Assembly: GCA_002148405.1 (NCBI GenBank)
Contig: MUGG01000024.1
Coordinates: 1 to 33,875 of the forward strand
Direction of reading: 5' to 3'
From: Alkalinema sp. CACIAM 70d
Lineage (GTDB): Bacteria; Cyanobacteriota; Cyanobacteriia; Leptolyngbyales; Leptolyngbyaceae
Length of the DNA: 33,875 bases
Both the position numbers and the translations under genes were made by a program. Shown here piece by piece: positions 23,213 to 32,900 of this stretch (its first letter is position 1; every line of letters begins with the position of its first letter). The notes under the pieces are model-generated. The model saw nothing but the letters and a program-made list of their open reading frames with translations, was not told the DNA's origin and did no database searches.

Positions 23213-23630
23213 AGGTTTTAGGGAGCCGCTTGGAGTGGATATTCAGAAAACGGAGCCCGTTCCTGGTACCCAGCAATAACCAGATCACCACGAACGCTTG
23301 AGACAGACTGACTTAAGTTCAGGATGTCCTCAGTTTAAAGCCAGAGAATCAGAATTCTCAATGCCTTAAGTGAAGAGATTCTGTAACTAAGTTTTATTAT
23401 TGATAGAATTAAATTTTCTAATTGGATCCCATTTATATTTTGAGTCATTAGATACCAGAGATACTGGCTTGCAGAAACATATTTTTCTAATCGTAGAAAT
23501 AAGATTAGAATTACTTATATTATATTGCTAAAAGCATAATTTACATCAATCATAAAGTCTCCCCTATGCTGAGAATGAGTAGAAATACTCAATTAACTGA
23601 AGAAGGGTTAAAACAGAAAGCTGCCAGAAA
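23213..23630. other. AT-rich intergenic region between the CHASE2 kinase and the response regulator
   Basis: 418 bp, with 23390-23560 strongly AT-rich. A perfect 8-bp inverted repeat, TTCTAATC (23485-23492) and GATTAGAA (23503-23510), has a 10-nt loop and could be a terminator for the kinase or an operator. No T-run adjoins it. The remaining part should hold the response-regulator promoter. No gene is visible. Confidence 0.5.
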
Positions 23631-26003
23631 TTACCAATTCGTATCTTGATTTTGCTTGAGCGTGGTCAGCTCAACAATTTGGTCAAACTGAAATTGACGG
23701 ATCAGAGTTTGCAGGTGGTGTAACAAAGCCGGATCCGGAATAGGCATCTCACCAATTAATCGTTGGCACCGTTCTGCATTGAGGCGATAGGCGGCATGGT
23801 GTAATTCAGAACACCAATGAGTCGGTTGATGGGTGATTGCTCGACTGGGCTGTACCTCCTCTTGCACGGTGGTTGACAGGGAAGTGGAGGGTGCAGACAG
23901 CGATCGTAGAGGATCCAATGCATCAAACCGACCGACGGAGGCTAAGGCATCCACTTCCACAGGAATCGTCACTTGAAACTGTGTTCCCTGGCCGAGGGCA
24001 CTGGTGACGATAATTTCTCCCTGCATGAGCTGCACCATTTGACGACAAATGGCTAATCCCAGCCCAGTACCCTGTTGAGATTTTTGCCCCGACTCACTCT
24101 GGACAAACGCTTCAAAAATCTGCTCTAGGTCTGATTCAGGAATCCCAACCCCCGTGTCACTGACTTGAAAGATGAGGTATACGGTGGGCTTGTTGGAGAG
24201 GGGGCGTTCGATCGGCGTTTCCTGAGAGGTTAAGTCGTCTCCTGACTGGAATACTTGCAGACTAACGGTTCCTTGGCTGGTAAATTTGACTGCGTTATTG
24301 ATCAGATTGACTAAAACTTGGCGCAGTTTATTCTCATCCGCAACAATATAGCGGGGTAAATTCGGGGCATCCTGGCGATACAAGGTCAGTCCCTTGGCCA
24401 GCACCTGGGGTTCAAACATCTCTTCCAGCCCTTGCAGAAAGTGCTTCAGGCTAAAGCGTGTAGGACGAAGAACGGCAGCTCCGGCCTCTAATCGGGATAA
24501 CTCTAAAACATCATTAATCAGGCCTAGGAGATGCTGAACACTGCGTTCAATCGTCGTGAGCCGCGACTTTTGCTCTGCATTTAAACCGGGATCATAGTTA
24601 AGCAGTTCACTGCTTCCCAAAATAATTGTCAATGGCGTGCGCAGCTCATGGTTCATATTGGCTAAAAATGCGCTTTTAGCGCGATTAGCTGCTTCAGCCT
24701 GACGTTTAGACAGTGCTAAACTTTGATTCTTTTCCGTCAGCTCCTGGGTGCGGGCAGCAACCTCTTCCTCCAGTTGCTTCGAGTAATTTGTCAGCATTTG
24801 ATGGGAGCGTTTCAGTTGCTCCCAGGCAATATAGGTACGACAGAACACCCCCGCCACCGCAAACCCGATCGCAGAGCTCGCCATCGGGAGCCACCACCCC
24901 ATCAGAAATAAGCTGTAGGTGGTTCCGACTAAAATAAGCACCAAACCGGGAAGAAGAATGCTCGCTTTTGACCAACTGCGAAGTTTCCAACCCACCCAAC
25001 CCCCGCCGATCACCCAAACGATCGTCCAGACACTGTAAATTGGGTAGGGGACGCCTTGAAAGGGATGACGACCGTCTAAAGCAGCACTGATGAGTTGATT
25101 GGTGACATCAGCATGAATTTCTACCCCCGCCCAAGTTGTGTCGGCTCCACGACTAAAGGGCGTATAAATTTGATCATTAATGCTGGGAGCCCGAGTTCCT
25201 ACTAAAACAACACGATCGCGAATCAATTGAGGCGCAACTCGTTCGTCTAAAACATCGGAGAGAGAAACACGAGTGACCCCACCGGGCGATCGTTGAAAGC
25301 GACTCAGAATTTGATAGCCCTCAACATCAGCCTGAATGTAGCCGCCTTCGTGGGGTTCCAAACGGCGAAAAATGGATTTACCTAATTGAATTGTTTGCCC
25401 TTGAATTGTCTTGGGGGTGATCTGTTCCTTCTCTAAATAAATTAATGCCAACCGACTGCCCAAGGTCAATTGAGCATTCTTTTTAGGATCTCGGAATGAC
25501 AGTAGCAATCGGCGCAACTTACCATCGGCATCAATGACTAAATCACTAGCAGCAACTTGTTTGCGATCGCGCAGAATCGGCGGTGCATCCACGCCTTCGC
25601 CTAGGGAACTATGCAAAAATCGCTGGATGCCAATCAGATTTGGAGTGGTGGAAAAGACTTGTTGCAGATTGGCATGACCCGGTTCTACCGGAAGATTGCG
25701 ATAGAGATCTAATCCGATCGCCCGTGGTTGGAGCTTGCGGATTTTCGTCAACCCCTTGGCCAAAAGGTCGTCAGATAACGGATATCCCCAACGGGATATA
25801 TCCGATTCGTCAATGGCAACGACGGTGACCCGTTGTGGATTGGGTTCCAGGGGAACGGTGTTTAACCACAAATCCCAAGTCGCCCATTCTAAAGGCTGCA
25901 ACAGCCCTGACCATTGCAGCCCCAAAACTCCAGCGGATATTCCAAAGATCGGTAATCCGCGCTTGAACCAAAGCTCAAGCTGCCGTTTCAGCCCTTTCCC
26001 CAT
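23631..26003 (-). CDS. CHASE2-domain sensor histidine kinase
   Basis: 790 residues. A first membrane helix (about 16-36) is followed by an extracytoplasmic CHASE2 domain (about 40-318, VVAIDESDISRWGYPL, RDRVVLVGT, GVEIHADV). Three membrane helices follow (about 321-395). A coiled coil (about 395-440) leads to HisKA with H452 (ANMNHELRTPL), and HATPase_c with N-box N569/N570 (LINNAVKF), G1 DTGVG (616-620) and G2 GTGLGL (645-650). After a Ser/Thr linker, the last 60 residues form a small helical unit (CSELHHAAYRLNAERC, FDQIVELT) seen at the end of some cyanobacterial kinases, role unknown. It should sense a periplasmic or envelope signal and phosphorylate a regulator. The DUF928 gene lies 245 bp upstream and the receiver-PAS gene downstream. 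ATG 26003. Confidence 0.93.
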   Translation of the reverse strand: MGKGLKRQLELWFKRGLPIFGISAGVLGLQWSGLLQPLEWATWDLWLNTVPLEPNPQRVTVVAIDESDISRWGYPLSDDLLAKGLTKIRKLQPRAIGLDLYRNLPVEPGHANLQQVFSTTPNLIGIQRFLHSSLGEGVDAPPILRDRKQVAASDLVIDADGKLRRLLLSFRDPKKNAQLTLGSRLALIYLEKEQITPKTIQGQTIQLGKSIFRRLEPHEGGYIQADVEGYQILSRFQRSPGGVTRVSLSDVLDERVAPQLIRDRVVLVGTRAPSINDQIYTPFSRGADTTWAGVEIHADVTNQLISAALDGRHPFQGVPYPIYSVWTIVWVIGGGWVGWKLRSWSKASILLPGLVLILVGTTYSLFLMGWWLPMASSAIGFAVAGVFCRTYIAWEQLKRSHQMLTNYSKQLEEEVAARTQELTEKNQSLALSKRQAEAANRAKSAFLANMNHELRTPLTIILGSSELLNYDPGLNAEQKSRLTTIERSVQHLLGLINDVLELSRLEAGAAVLRPTRFSLKHFLQGLEEMFEPQVLAKGLTLYRQDAPNLPRYIVADENKLRQVLVNLINNAVKFTSQGTVSLQVFQSGDDLTSQETPIERPLSNKPTVYLIFQVSDTGVGIPESDLEQIFEAFVQSESGQKSQQGTGLGLAICRQMVQLMQGEIIVTSALGQGTQFQVTIPVEVDALASVGRFDALDPLRSLSAPSTSLSTTVQEEVQPSRAITHQPTHWCSELHHAAYRLNAERCQRLIGEMPIPDPALLHHLQTLIRQFQFDQIVELTTLKQNQDTNW

Positions 26004-26097
26004 AAACCGATTAACTACCCAATGCTGAAAAAGATACCGTCCTCAAGTAGCCGATTCTGTCTAAGAAATACCGGGAGCAGAATTACGAACCAGGATG

Positions 26098-26122
26098 AAA
26101 CCCAACAAACTTGGGTGGGTTT
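26098..26122. other. Hairpin between the DUF928 gene and the CHASE2 kinase
   Basis: AAACCCA (26098-26104) pairs with TGGGTTT (26116-26122); alternatively ACCCAA (26100-26105) pairs with TTGGGT (26111-26116) over a 5-nt loop. It resembles the AACCCAAC/TGGGTT hairpin repeats common between cyanobacterial genes. That resemblance is from memory. Confidence 0.4.
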
Positions 26123-26248
26123 AATTGAGAATCCTGGGAACATTTGTTGCGCGATGGCTTTAGTGTAGCGGGTTTTTGAATTCTCGAAATCTGCCTTACC
26201 ACAGGTGACAATCGCTGGCTTGTAAGCAGGGATAGAAAGCGCGCCAGA

Positions 26249-27034
26249 TTAGTTCGAGGTGGAGGCATTGGAAGCGGGAAACGCTAACAGCTTGGATGAG
26301 TTAGCGGAAATAGGCGAAAGTACGGTTCCGAGAGGGCGACTGGGCAGGTTAGGTTGCCTAGACTGTTCAGGCGGTAGGAGACGATGAACCGGTTGTGCAA
26401 TCGTTTTAGATTGACTTTGCAGAGTTGACCACCGGCTCATCGCATCTAGCCAAAAACCTTCTTTGGCCAGCCGTTGAATCACGTCTAATTCTGTACTTGC
26501 AGACTGGACAGTAGGGATCTGGAAGGGGATGGGTGCATGGTGCACGGTTGTTTGAACCGTCAGATCGCGGGTACGATCGCGGCCATCACACACTAACGCT
26601 AGAGTCCAAGTATATTTCTGTCCCAGTTGCAGACTAGGAGCCGCTTCAGGATAGGGAATCGAGACCCAGCCGGTCTTTTGAGGAACGGGCAGTAGGGACT
26701 GATAAATTTCTTCGCCTTGGCCACCCACAATGCTGAACTCAATCTGTTGGGTGCTGACGATCGGCAAGTAGACCCAAACCTCAGGTCGTGCATTGGCGGT
26801 CAAACTCTCCTGGTTGCGGGGCTGCATGACGCCAAAGTGGTTGTGGGCCTGACGGACTTCATTGCCACACAGCACCGGTCGGGTACCGCCACTGCTTGTA
26901 TTAGTGGGGGTGCTCGGAGGATCGATAAAGTCGAATTCTGGTTGGGCGATCGTGGAAGTTGCGAGGCCGCATGTTGCCAAGAGGCTTGGCAGCAGAACTC
27001 GGAATATGACAGTTGGTGTTGTATTTCTCTTCAT
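26249..27034 (-). CDS. DUF928 exported protein
   Basis: 261 residues. A signal peptide (about 1-31, RVLLPSLLATCGLATSTIAQ) ends near AQP. The mature start carries the DUF928 hallmark FDFIDPPSTPTNTSSGGTR, then the strand-rich segment PEVWVYLPIVSTQQIEFSI, a typical GWVSIPYP and KYTWTLALVCDGRDR. The C-terminal 60 residues are Pro/Ser/Gln-rich. The single Cys near 56 and the one in VCDGRD may pair. DUF928 proteins are exported cyanobacterial proteins of unknown function, often found beside CHAT, CHASE2 and haemagglutinin-like genes, as here. There is no clear RBS at ATG 27034. It may share a regulon with its neighbours. Confidence 0.88.
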   Translation of the reverse strand: MKRNTTPTVIFRVLLPSLLATCGLATSTIAQPEFDFIDPPSTPTNTSSGGTRPVLCGNEVRQAHNHFGVMQPRNQESLTANARPEVWVYLPIVSTQQIEFSIVGGQGEEIYQSLLPVPQKTGWVSIPYPEAAPSLQLGQKYTWTLALVCDGRDRTRDLTVQTTVHHAPIPFQIPTVQSASTELDVIQRLAKEGFWLDAMSRWSTLQSQSKTIAQPVHRLLPPEQSRQPNLPSRPLGTVLSPISANSSKLLAFPASNASTSN

Positions 27035-27655
27035 AAGGAAAGCACAGATTCATTTTAGGAAGAATTCACAGCTGTTCCATTGGAACCGGGCAAGAGTAGA
27101 GGAATAAAGGAAAAGATTGAGATACAGGCGTTTTCCTTGACTTACCGTTAGGGAGACTCTCTAGCTATACAGAGCCGTTAACCAGTTGACAGGTAATCTT
27201 AGATTTAGAGTTCAGCTAAATCATCGAGTACCCCTATAGGTACCTCTATGGTTGAGCACTGTTTGCTATGGAAAGAGCTAGGACATGCACAGACTGACTT
27301 TTTCTGAACCTCCACTTCGGTCAATGGGTTCCGCTGGAACCACTGACCTAGGAAGCCATTAACCTATGATGAATGACCTAGATTGATTCGATCATTTGAT
27401 CGGGCCTTGGCTTGGTATAGATAGCCCTGATGAATACCCTGCTGCCGTTACAACTCAGGATACCTTTGCAAAAAGAAGACAAGGAAAGGGTTGTTGAATG
27501 GATGATCGGCAGTTCATCTATGTTACCCAATATTCATCTCGTTAAATAAATACTGGCTTGGTCTATGTATTAATTAGGACATTGATCATACAAACTTGTC
27601 CGTATAAATCATTGAAAGTTTACCGAAAAAATATATTTCAAGAAGAAAATCATAG
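27035..27655. other. Long intergenic region between the CHAT and DUF928 genes
   Basis: 621 bp without a credible gene. It contains a strong hairpin (27319-27348) and a short dyad GTACC/GGTAC (27228-27243). The 27490-27655 part is AT-rich and adjoins the end of the CHAT gene. The DUF928 promoter should lie near 27035-27200. A small RNA could be encoded here, but no promoter-terminator pair is evident. Confidence 0.45.
27319..27348. other. Strong hairpin in the CHAT-DUF928 gap
   Basis: GGTCAATGGGTTCC (27319-27332) pairs with GGAACCACTGACC (27336-27348) over the 3-nt loop GCT. The arms form about 12 pairs with one mismatch and one bulged base. It has no T-run on either strand. It may be part of a structured RNA or a decayed palindromic repeat. 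Confidence 0.5.
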
Positions 27656-29935
27656 TTATTGCCAATTGCCCACAAGAGTAAAGGCCGCCCAATAATAGGG
27701 ATGGCTATAGAGGTCTTGCTTTAATAGGGCGAGTTGAGCTTGGCGCACCGCTTCGGCTCGAGAGATGTGGGGGGATTGTTGTAAGGTTTGGTAAAAATGA
27801 TCCATAAACTGAGCAGTTGAGCGATCGTTCACCGTCCAGAGGGATGCCAGGGTACTTCTCGCGCCAGATCTCACAGCGATCCCCGCTAATCCCAGTACGG
27901 CCCGACGATCGCCTTGAGCCGTTTCACAGGCGCTGAGAACGAGTAAGTCTAGGGGGAGTAAGTTTTTGAGTTCTCGTTTACGCAGGGATCGGTCTAAATC
28001 CTGTAGCCGCAGCGGGCCATCTACCGTCAATAGATAGGTATCCTCCGATCGAGAGCTGAACTGTCCATGGGTAGCTAAATGCACAATGGAAATGGGTTGA
28101 GTTTCCAGTAAGGTCTGAATTTGTTCTTTGGTAAAGGATTGGTCGAGCAGAATATGGGAATGGGTGATTCGCTGGATCTGTTCTAGTTCTGCCCGAACTC
28201 CAGGCAAGGGAGTATAGTTTGGAGCCCCTTGACTAAGTCCCGCCGCTAATACTGGCCCAAGATCGGAGGGGGTGGGGGGTGCTGCTAACACCTTCAGGGT
28301 AGGGGTCACTCCAATGCCAAACTGTTCGATCAAGTACTGTTGCCCGTCATGGAGAGCTGCCATGGGTACATTCCGCAAAGCCCCATCAGGCACGAAGACG
28401 AGAGTTTTAATATTATGTTGTTTCAGGTGGCTCAGTGTCGGTTGAATCAACCATTGATACAGCGTTTTAGCCACCGTCAGACGCTCTTGGCGGAAAGAGG
28501 TCGATCGCATAGATTGCCGGAAACGATCGAGGGTTGTTTCGATTTGAGCCTGGGGGATCACCGTGTTGTAATGCTGTAACGGTTGTCCCGGAATGGACAC
28601 AATGACCGTTAAGCGATTAGAAAGAATAATCGGATAGATAATAGCTGCCTGAGGATCCACCCGATCGGCAGTGGTCGCCTTAAAGTCGAGGCAAGCTTCC
28701 CGGAAATAATCCGTCAATTCAGCAAGTTGGAGAGACTCAATTACCTGCTGCGCCTCATGGAGAAAGTCTTCGCCTTTGGCAGAACTACCCTTGGCAGAAC
28801 TACCCTGGCCTAAATCTGTACCTTTGGCTTGAGCCTGGTCAGTGGTATCGATCAATAGCTCAACAAACTCTCGATAGACGGGTTCCACCTGATCCCGAAA
28901 GGAGAACTGCACCTCGGTATCGATCGTGGCCAAATCTTGTCGGATAGTTTGTAAATTTTGAATTGCCGATCGGTAATAGCCGATCGCGCTTCTGGCATCC
29001 TTCTGAGCACGTCGGATCCGCCCCATTTGCCACTGCCATTGATAAATGAGATCCGGCGCATTGAGGTGCTCTGCCAACTCAAGGGCTTGCTCCGTCAGTT
29101 GTTGGGCTTCAGGCCAGCGTTCCTGAGCTTCGTATAAGCCGCTCAGCCGTCCTAATCCAATAGATTCTGCTCGAAGGTCATGGGCAAGCCGGGCTTTTTG
29201 AATCGCTGTCGCTAATAAATGACTGGGTAAAAAGGTGTTGGAAGCGGTGTGGCTCGCATTGATAGATTGCAAGAAACCTAACGACTGCTCATGTTGGAGG
29301 ATGTCTGCAAGTTCTAGACGGGCATAAATACTTAAGGAAGAGTGTTCTGCTTGAGGCAGTTCAGCTTGAATTTGTTCTAGATAGGCTTGACCCACCTCCC
29401 ATTGATGGTCCTCTAACACGAGGCGCAGCGATCGCAGCAGGGCCGTCAGGCGAACTGGACTATCGGCATGGCTTGCGGCGGTATAAAGCGTCAAGGCTTC
29501 GGTACGTTTTTGCTGGGCCGCTAAGGTATTGGCTAAGTGAAAACTGGCCAAAGCAACGGTCTGGGGCTGAGAGAGTCGTTCGGAGATCGCCAAGGCTTGT
29601 TCAAGAACCGTTTGCGAGGTTTGACGATCGCCCATCATTCGTAGCACGTTGCCCAAATGCAGCAAGCTGAGAAACTTGTCGTAGGAATCGGGCTGATTGG
29701 CCAGTTGGGCTTGGGTCTGCGTCAGCAATTGTTTTGCACGGCGATAGTAGCCCTGTTGCTGAAGCGTTCTAACCTGAGCGATCGTGGTGGTCAGGGACGA
29801 TGCCTTGGAAGGGGCTGCAATGGGCGGTAGATCATCTGCGGGTAAAGGGGACGTCACAGCAGCTTGGGCTTGGGAAGCACTCGCTAGTAAGATGATGCCA
29901 ACCACACTTGCGGGGATGAATCCAAATTTCATCAT
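27656..29935 (-). CDS. Exported TPR-CHAT protease
   Basis: 759 residues. ATG 29935 follows GAGGAG closely. A signal peptide (about 1-26, VVGIILLASASQAQA) marks export. Residues about 50-335 are helical TPR-like repeats (LHLGNVLRMMGDRQTSQTVL, AESIGLGRLSGLYEAQERW). A linker with the repeat GSSAK-GSSAK (about 378-387) precedes the CHAT peptidase domain (about 425-757). The catalytic dyad is intact: H623 (VHLATHGQF) and C670 (LVLSACETAQGD), in the usual caspase-like order. CHAT proteases cut target proteins after activation, often by partners bound to the TPRs. It starts 54 bp after the haemagglutinin-like gene on the same strand, so the two are probably cotranscribed. The signal peptide places the protease outside the cytoplasm. 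Substrate unknown; the exoprotein is a candidate. Confidence 0.9.
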   Translation of the reverse strand: MMKFGFIPASVVGIILLASASQAQAAVTSPLPADDLPPIAAPSKASSLTTTIAQVRTLQQQGYYRRAKQLLTQTQAQLANQPDSYDKFLSLLHLGNVLRMMGDRQTSQTVLEQALAISERLSQPQTVALASFHLANTLAAQQKRTEALTLYTAASHADSPVRLTALLRSLRLVLEDHQWEVGQAYLEQIQAELPQAEHSSLSIYARLELADILQHEQSLGFLQSINASHTASNTFLPSHLLATAIQKARLAHDLRAESIGLGRLSGLYEAQERWPEAQQLTEQALELAEHLNAPDLIYQWQWQMGRIRRAQKDARSAIGYYRSAIQNLQTIRQDLATIDTEVQFSFRDQVEPVYREFVELLIDTTDQAQAKGTDLGQGSSAKGSSAKGEDFLHEAQQVIESLQLAELTDYFREACLDFKATTADRVDPQAAIIYPIILSNRLTVIVSIPGQPLQHYNTVIPQAQIETTLDRFRQSMRSTSFRQERLTVAKTLYQWLIQPTLSHLKQHNIKTLVFVPDGALRNVPMAALHDGQQYLIEQFGIGVTPTLKVLAAPPTPSDLGPVLAAGLSQGAPNYTPLPGVRAELEQIQRITHSHILLDQSFTKEQIQTLLETQPISIVHLATHGQFSSRSEDTYLLTVDGPLRLQDLDRSLRKRELKNLLPLDLLVLSACETAQGDRRAVLGLAGIAVRSGARSTLASLWTVNDRSTAQFMDHFYQTLQQSPHISRAEAVRQAQLALLKQDLYSHPYYWAAFTLVGNWQ
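28775..28804. repeat. In-gene tandem repeat, 2 x 15 bp (CHAT linker)
   Basis: TTTGGCAGAACTACC and CTTGGCAGAACTACC differ at one base. On the minus strand they encode the GSSAK repeat in the linker between the TPR region and the CHAT domain. Confidence 0.9.
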
Positions 29936-29989
29936 GACTCCTCTGCCGTGACCTGAATAAGGGGATGGGGGATACCTAACACTGAAACG

Positions 29990-32900
29990 CTAAGGAACCG
30001 TGACTCGGGTGGTTGCTGTTTGCTTGGCGCAATGCACCGAAGACACTGCCACCATCGGCTGACTGGCTAATAACGAGAGGCTACCATCGGAGTTCCATTG
30101 CCAGCGATCAGCTTCGATCGGAAGCCCCTGTGAAGCACTCTCGCGAGTTAAGGTGGGAGAGGCATCGCGATCGCCCCTGGCTGACGTATCCGCAGTGGGT
30201 GGAATATTCAGCATTTCCTGCGGACTGGGCGGCAGTCCACCGCGCCCTGTCACCACAAAGCGATTGGCCTGTTGCTGTTGAGAGCATACCGGATCAATTT
30301 GATGGGAAAGGTCGAGGAGATCGGCAGGGAGCTCGTTCACGCTTTTACTGGGATCAATCTCCGGACTGTTAATTGTGACAATACCATCAATGCCAAACTC
30401 AGAACTGGCTGTAATATCGCTCAAGGAAGTTGGACGGGGCTGAAAGCTTAATCCATACAAGCCCTGGGTTGTAATCTGGATATTACCACCCCGCTCCCGT
30501 AGAGCCCTAGCAGTGATGTCGCTGTTTTCATTCGGTAAGGCGACAATGAACCCAGCATCAACTTTGATGTTGCCACCATTGCCTTTTTCAAACGCACGGG
30601 CCGTAATTTGGCTGCCTTGACGCATTAACAAAAGATCTTTAATGTTCAGATCAATGGTTGCTCCAGTTCCTTGGGCTGTAACCGCAATCAGGGTGCCATT
30701 GGAAAGGGTAAAGTGATTGGCTGCGATCGCTAACTTTCCTCCATTGCCGGCGGTCGTACTAGAAAGCAACAAGCTATCTTGAACATTCAGACTATTGGCT
30801 GTGACATTGAGTTGGCCACTGTTCCCCGAAGCCCAACTGCTGACCGAGACCAGCGCATCGTTGCTAACGTTAATTTGGGGCGACTTCAAGGTCAAATTGC
30901 CACCTGAGCCTTGGGCATAGGAACTCGCAAATAAGCCAGTTTGCTGTTCTGATAATTGAAAAATTTGGCGGGCAGTTACCCGAACGTTACCCTCCGGTTG
31001 TTGTACCAGAATGGCTGCTCCAGTAGGCGGATTGGGGGGATTAACCACCGGTGGAATAAAGACTAAGTTTCCTTTGATTACTCCGTCCAGTAACAACTTT
31101 AAAGTCGGTGCAATTTGACCCGTCCCCTCAAGGGTTACAAGATCGAGGGCTTCAATCTTGATATCTCCAGCTTGTCCTTTGCCAAAGGTACTCGTGCGGA
31201 TACGACCACCGGATTGAGCCGTGAAGAGACGGCTACTGATAATAATGTCTCCTCCCCGTTGGCCGGTGGTACTGGCATCTAATTTGGCGAAGTCTGTGAC
31301 CCAAAAATGATCGGTGCTGACAGTGATTGTGCCACCCTGCCCTGCAACAGAACTGGTACTGGTGAAGAGGCCACTGCTAAGTCCTGAAACCCAAACTTGC
31401 TCTGGACTATTCACAGTAATGTTCCCCGCTCGCTCTGCTCCCCCTGTAGAAGCTGCAACAATTCCCCCATTAGAAACAAAGAGTGATTTGCTATTCAGTT
31501 GAATGTTTCCCCCTTTGCCACCGACAGAAGTTGCGGTGATACTACTGGGCAAGGACTGATCCGGAGTTAAGCCCACTAACTGAATACGATCGGTGGCATT
31601 GATACTGACGCTTCCGCCATCCAGTTGATTGGTGCTATCTGCACCAATGCGTGCTCCATCAATCACATTTAATTGGCCTGTATTCAGAACTAGTTCTCCT
31701 GCTTTCCCCCCAAACAACCCAGTCGTTGCAATACTGGTCGTCACCCCTGGAGCATTCAGAATATTTAGAGAAATGGGCTGCGCTCCGATTACGTCAACAC
31801 GATCGACTGCATTAATTGTAAGTTTTCCACTGGCACCAGTACCCAAAGTGGTAGTTGAAACAAAACTTCCACGCTGCATCAATAACTGGTCAGTATTAAT
31901 TGTGATAGCACTGCTATCACTCGTCCCACCAAAGAATGTCAAACTTGAGATTAAACCTTGATCTAAATTAACTTCCTTAGCATTCACCACTAGACTACTA
32001 GGTGCTCCTATTCCAGCGTTGATACTAGTAATATAAGCACCGTTTTGCAATGTTAATTTAGGTGTGTTGATAGTAACTTTACCCGCTGCTCCTGAATTAG
32101 TGGATAAGCTAGAAATAATGTTACGGGCATTGGCTGCGTCCAAAGTTCCCTTAGCGATGCCTTGAATCACTTGATCGTATCCTCCCGTACCCAACAGCTG
32201 CACTGAATCCGTAGCATTGAGGGTCAGGTCTCCCCCTGGTTGGGTTCCCAAGTTAAAGGAAGCAATACGAGCACTTTCTAAAAGTTGTAGTGATCGACCC
32301 TGAATTTGAATTGCTCCAGACGGCTCTCCCGAGATATTGATTTCTGCGCCTGCTAGGAGTTGTATGTTACCGAAGGTGGGGACATCAGCGTAGTTTAAGG
32401 CTAAGCCTTGGACGGTGGGCAAGAGCGTGACTAAGCCTGCTGACTGAACGCTCCCTAACTCAATCCGCCCACTGGGTGCAAACAAGTTCCCCCCTGGTAC
32501 CACAACATCTCCGCCCACTAAGGCCAGCGTTTGCCCCGGTGCAACGGCTAGAGCAGGAGATTGCTGCACAATTTTGCCAGGGGTGGAGCCAAATTGCAGT
32601 CCCAAGGGTAGATTAACGGCTAATAAAGGAGGTGCTTGGGGATTCGTCGCACTAAACTCACTCCCATCACTAAATTGGTACCCATTAGCTGTGCTGGCTA
32701 CAAACGAACCCCCGATCGCTAACCGCGCATTCTGCCCAAAGGTAATCCCATTAGGGTTGAGAAAAAAAAGGTTGGCCCCACCATTGGTCGCCAGAACTCC
32801 ATCAATGGCGGAGGGCAGTTTACCAGTGACTCGGGTAATGATGTTTCGGGTTAAAGCTGGATCAACCACAAATATAGCCGTCTGCCCTGTGGGGATAGAA

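Noticed and set aside
26083..26268. Small minus-strand frame overlapping the end of the DUF928 gene
   Set aside because: It overlaps the DUF928 gene in another frame, covers the AACCCAAC hairpin, and has no RBS.
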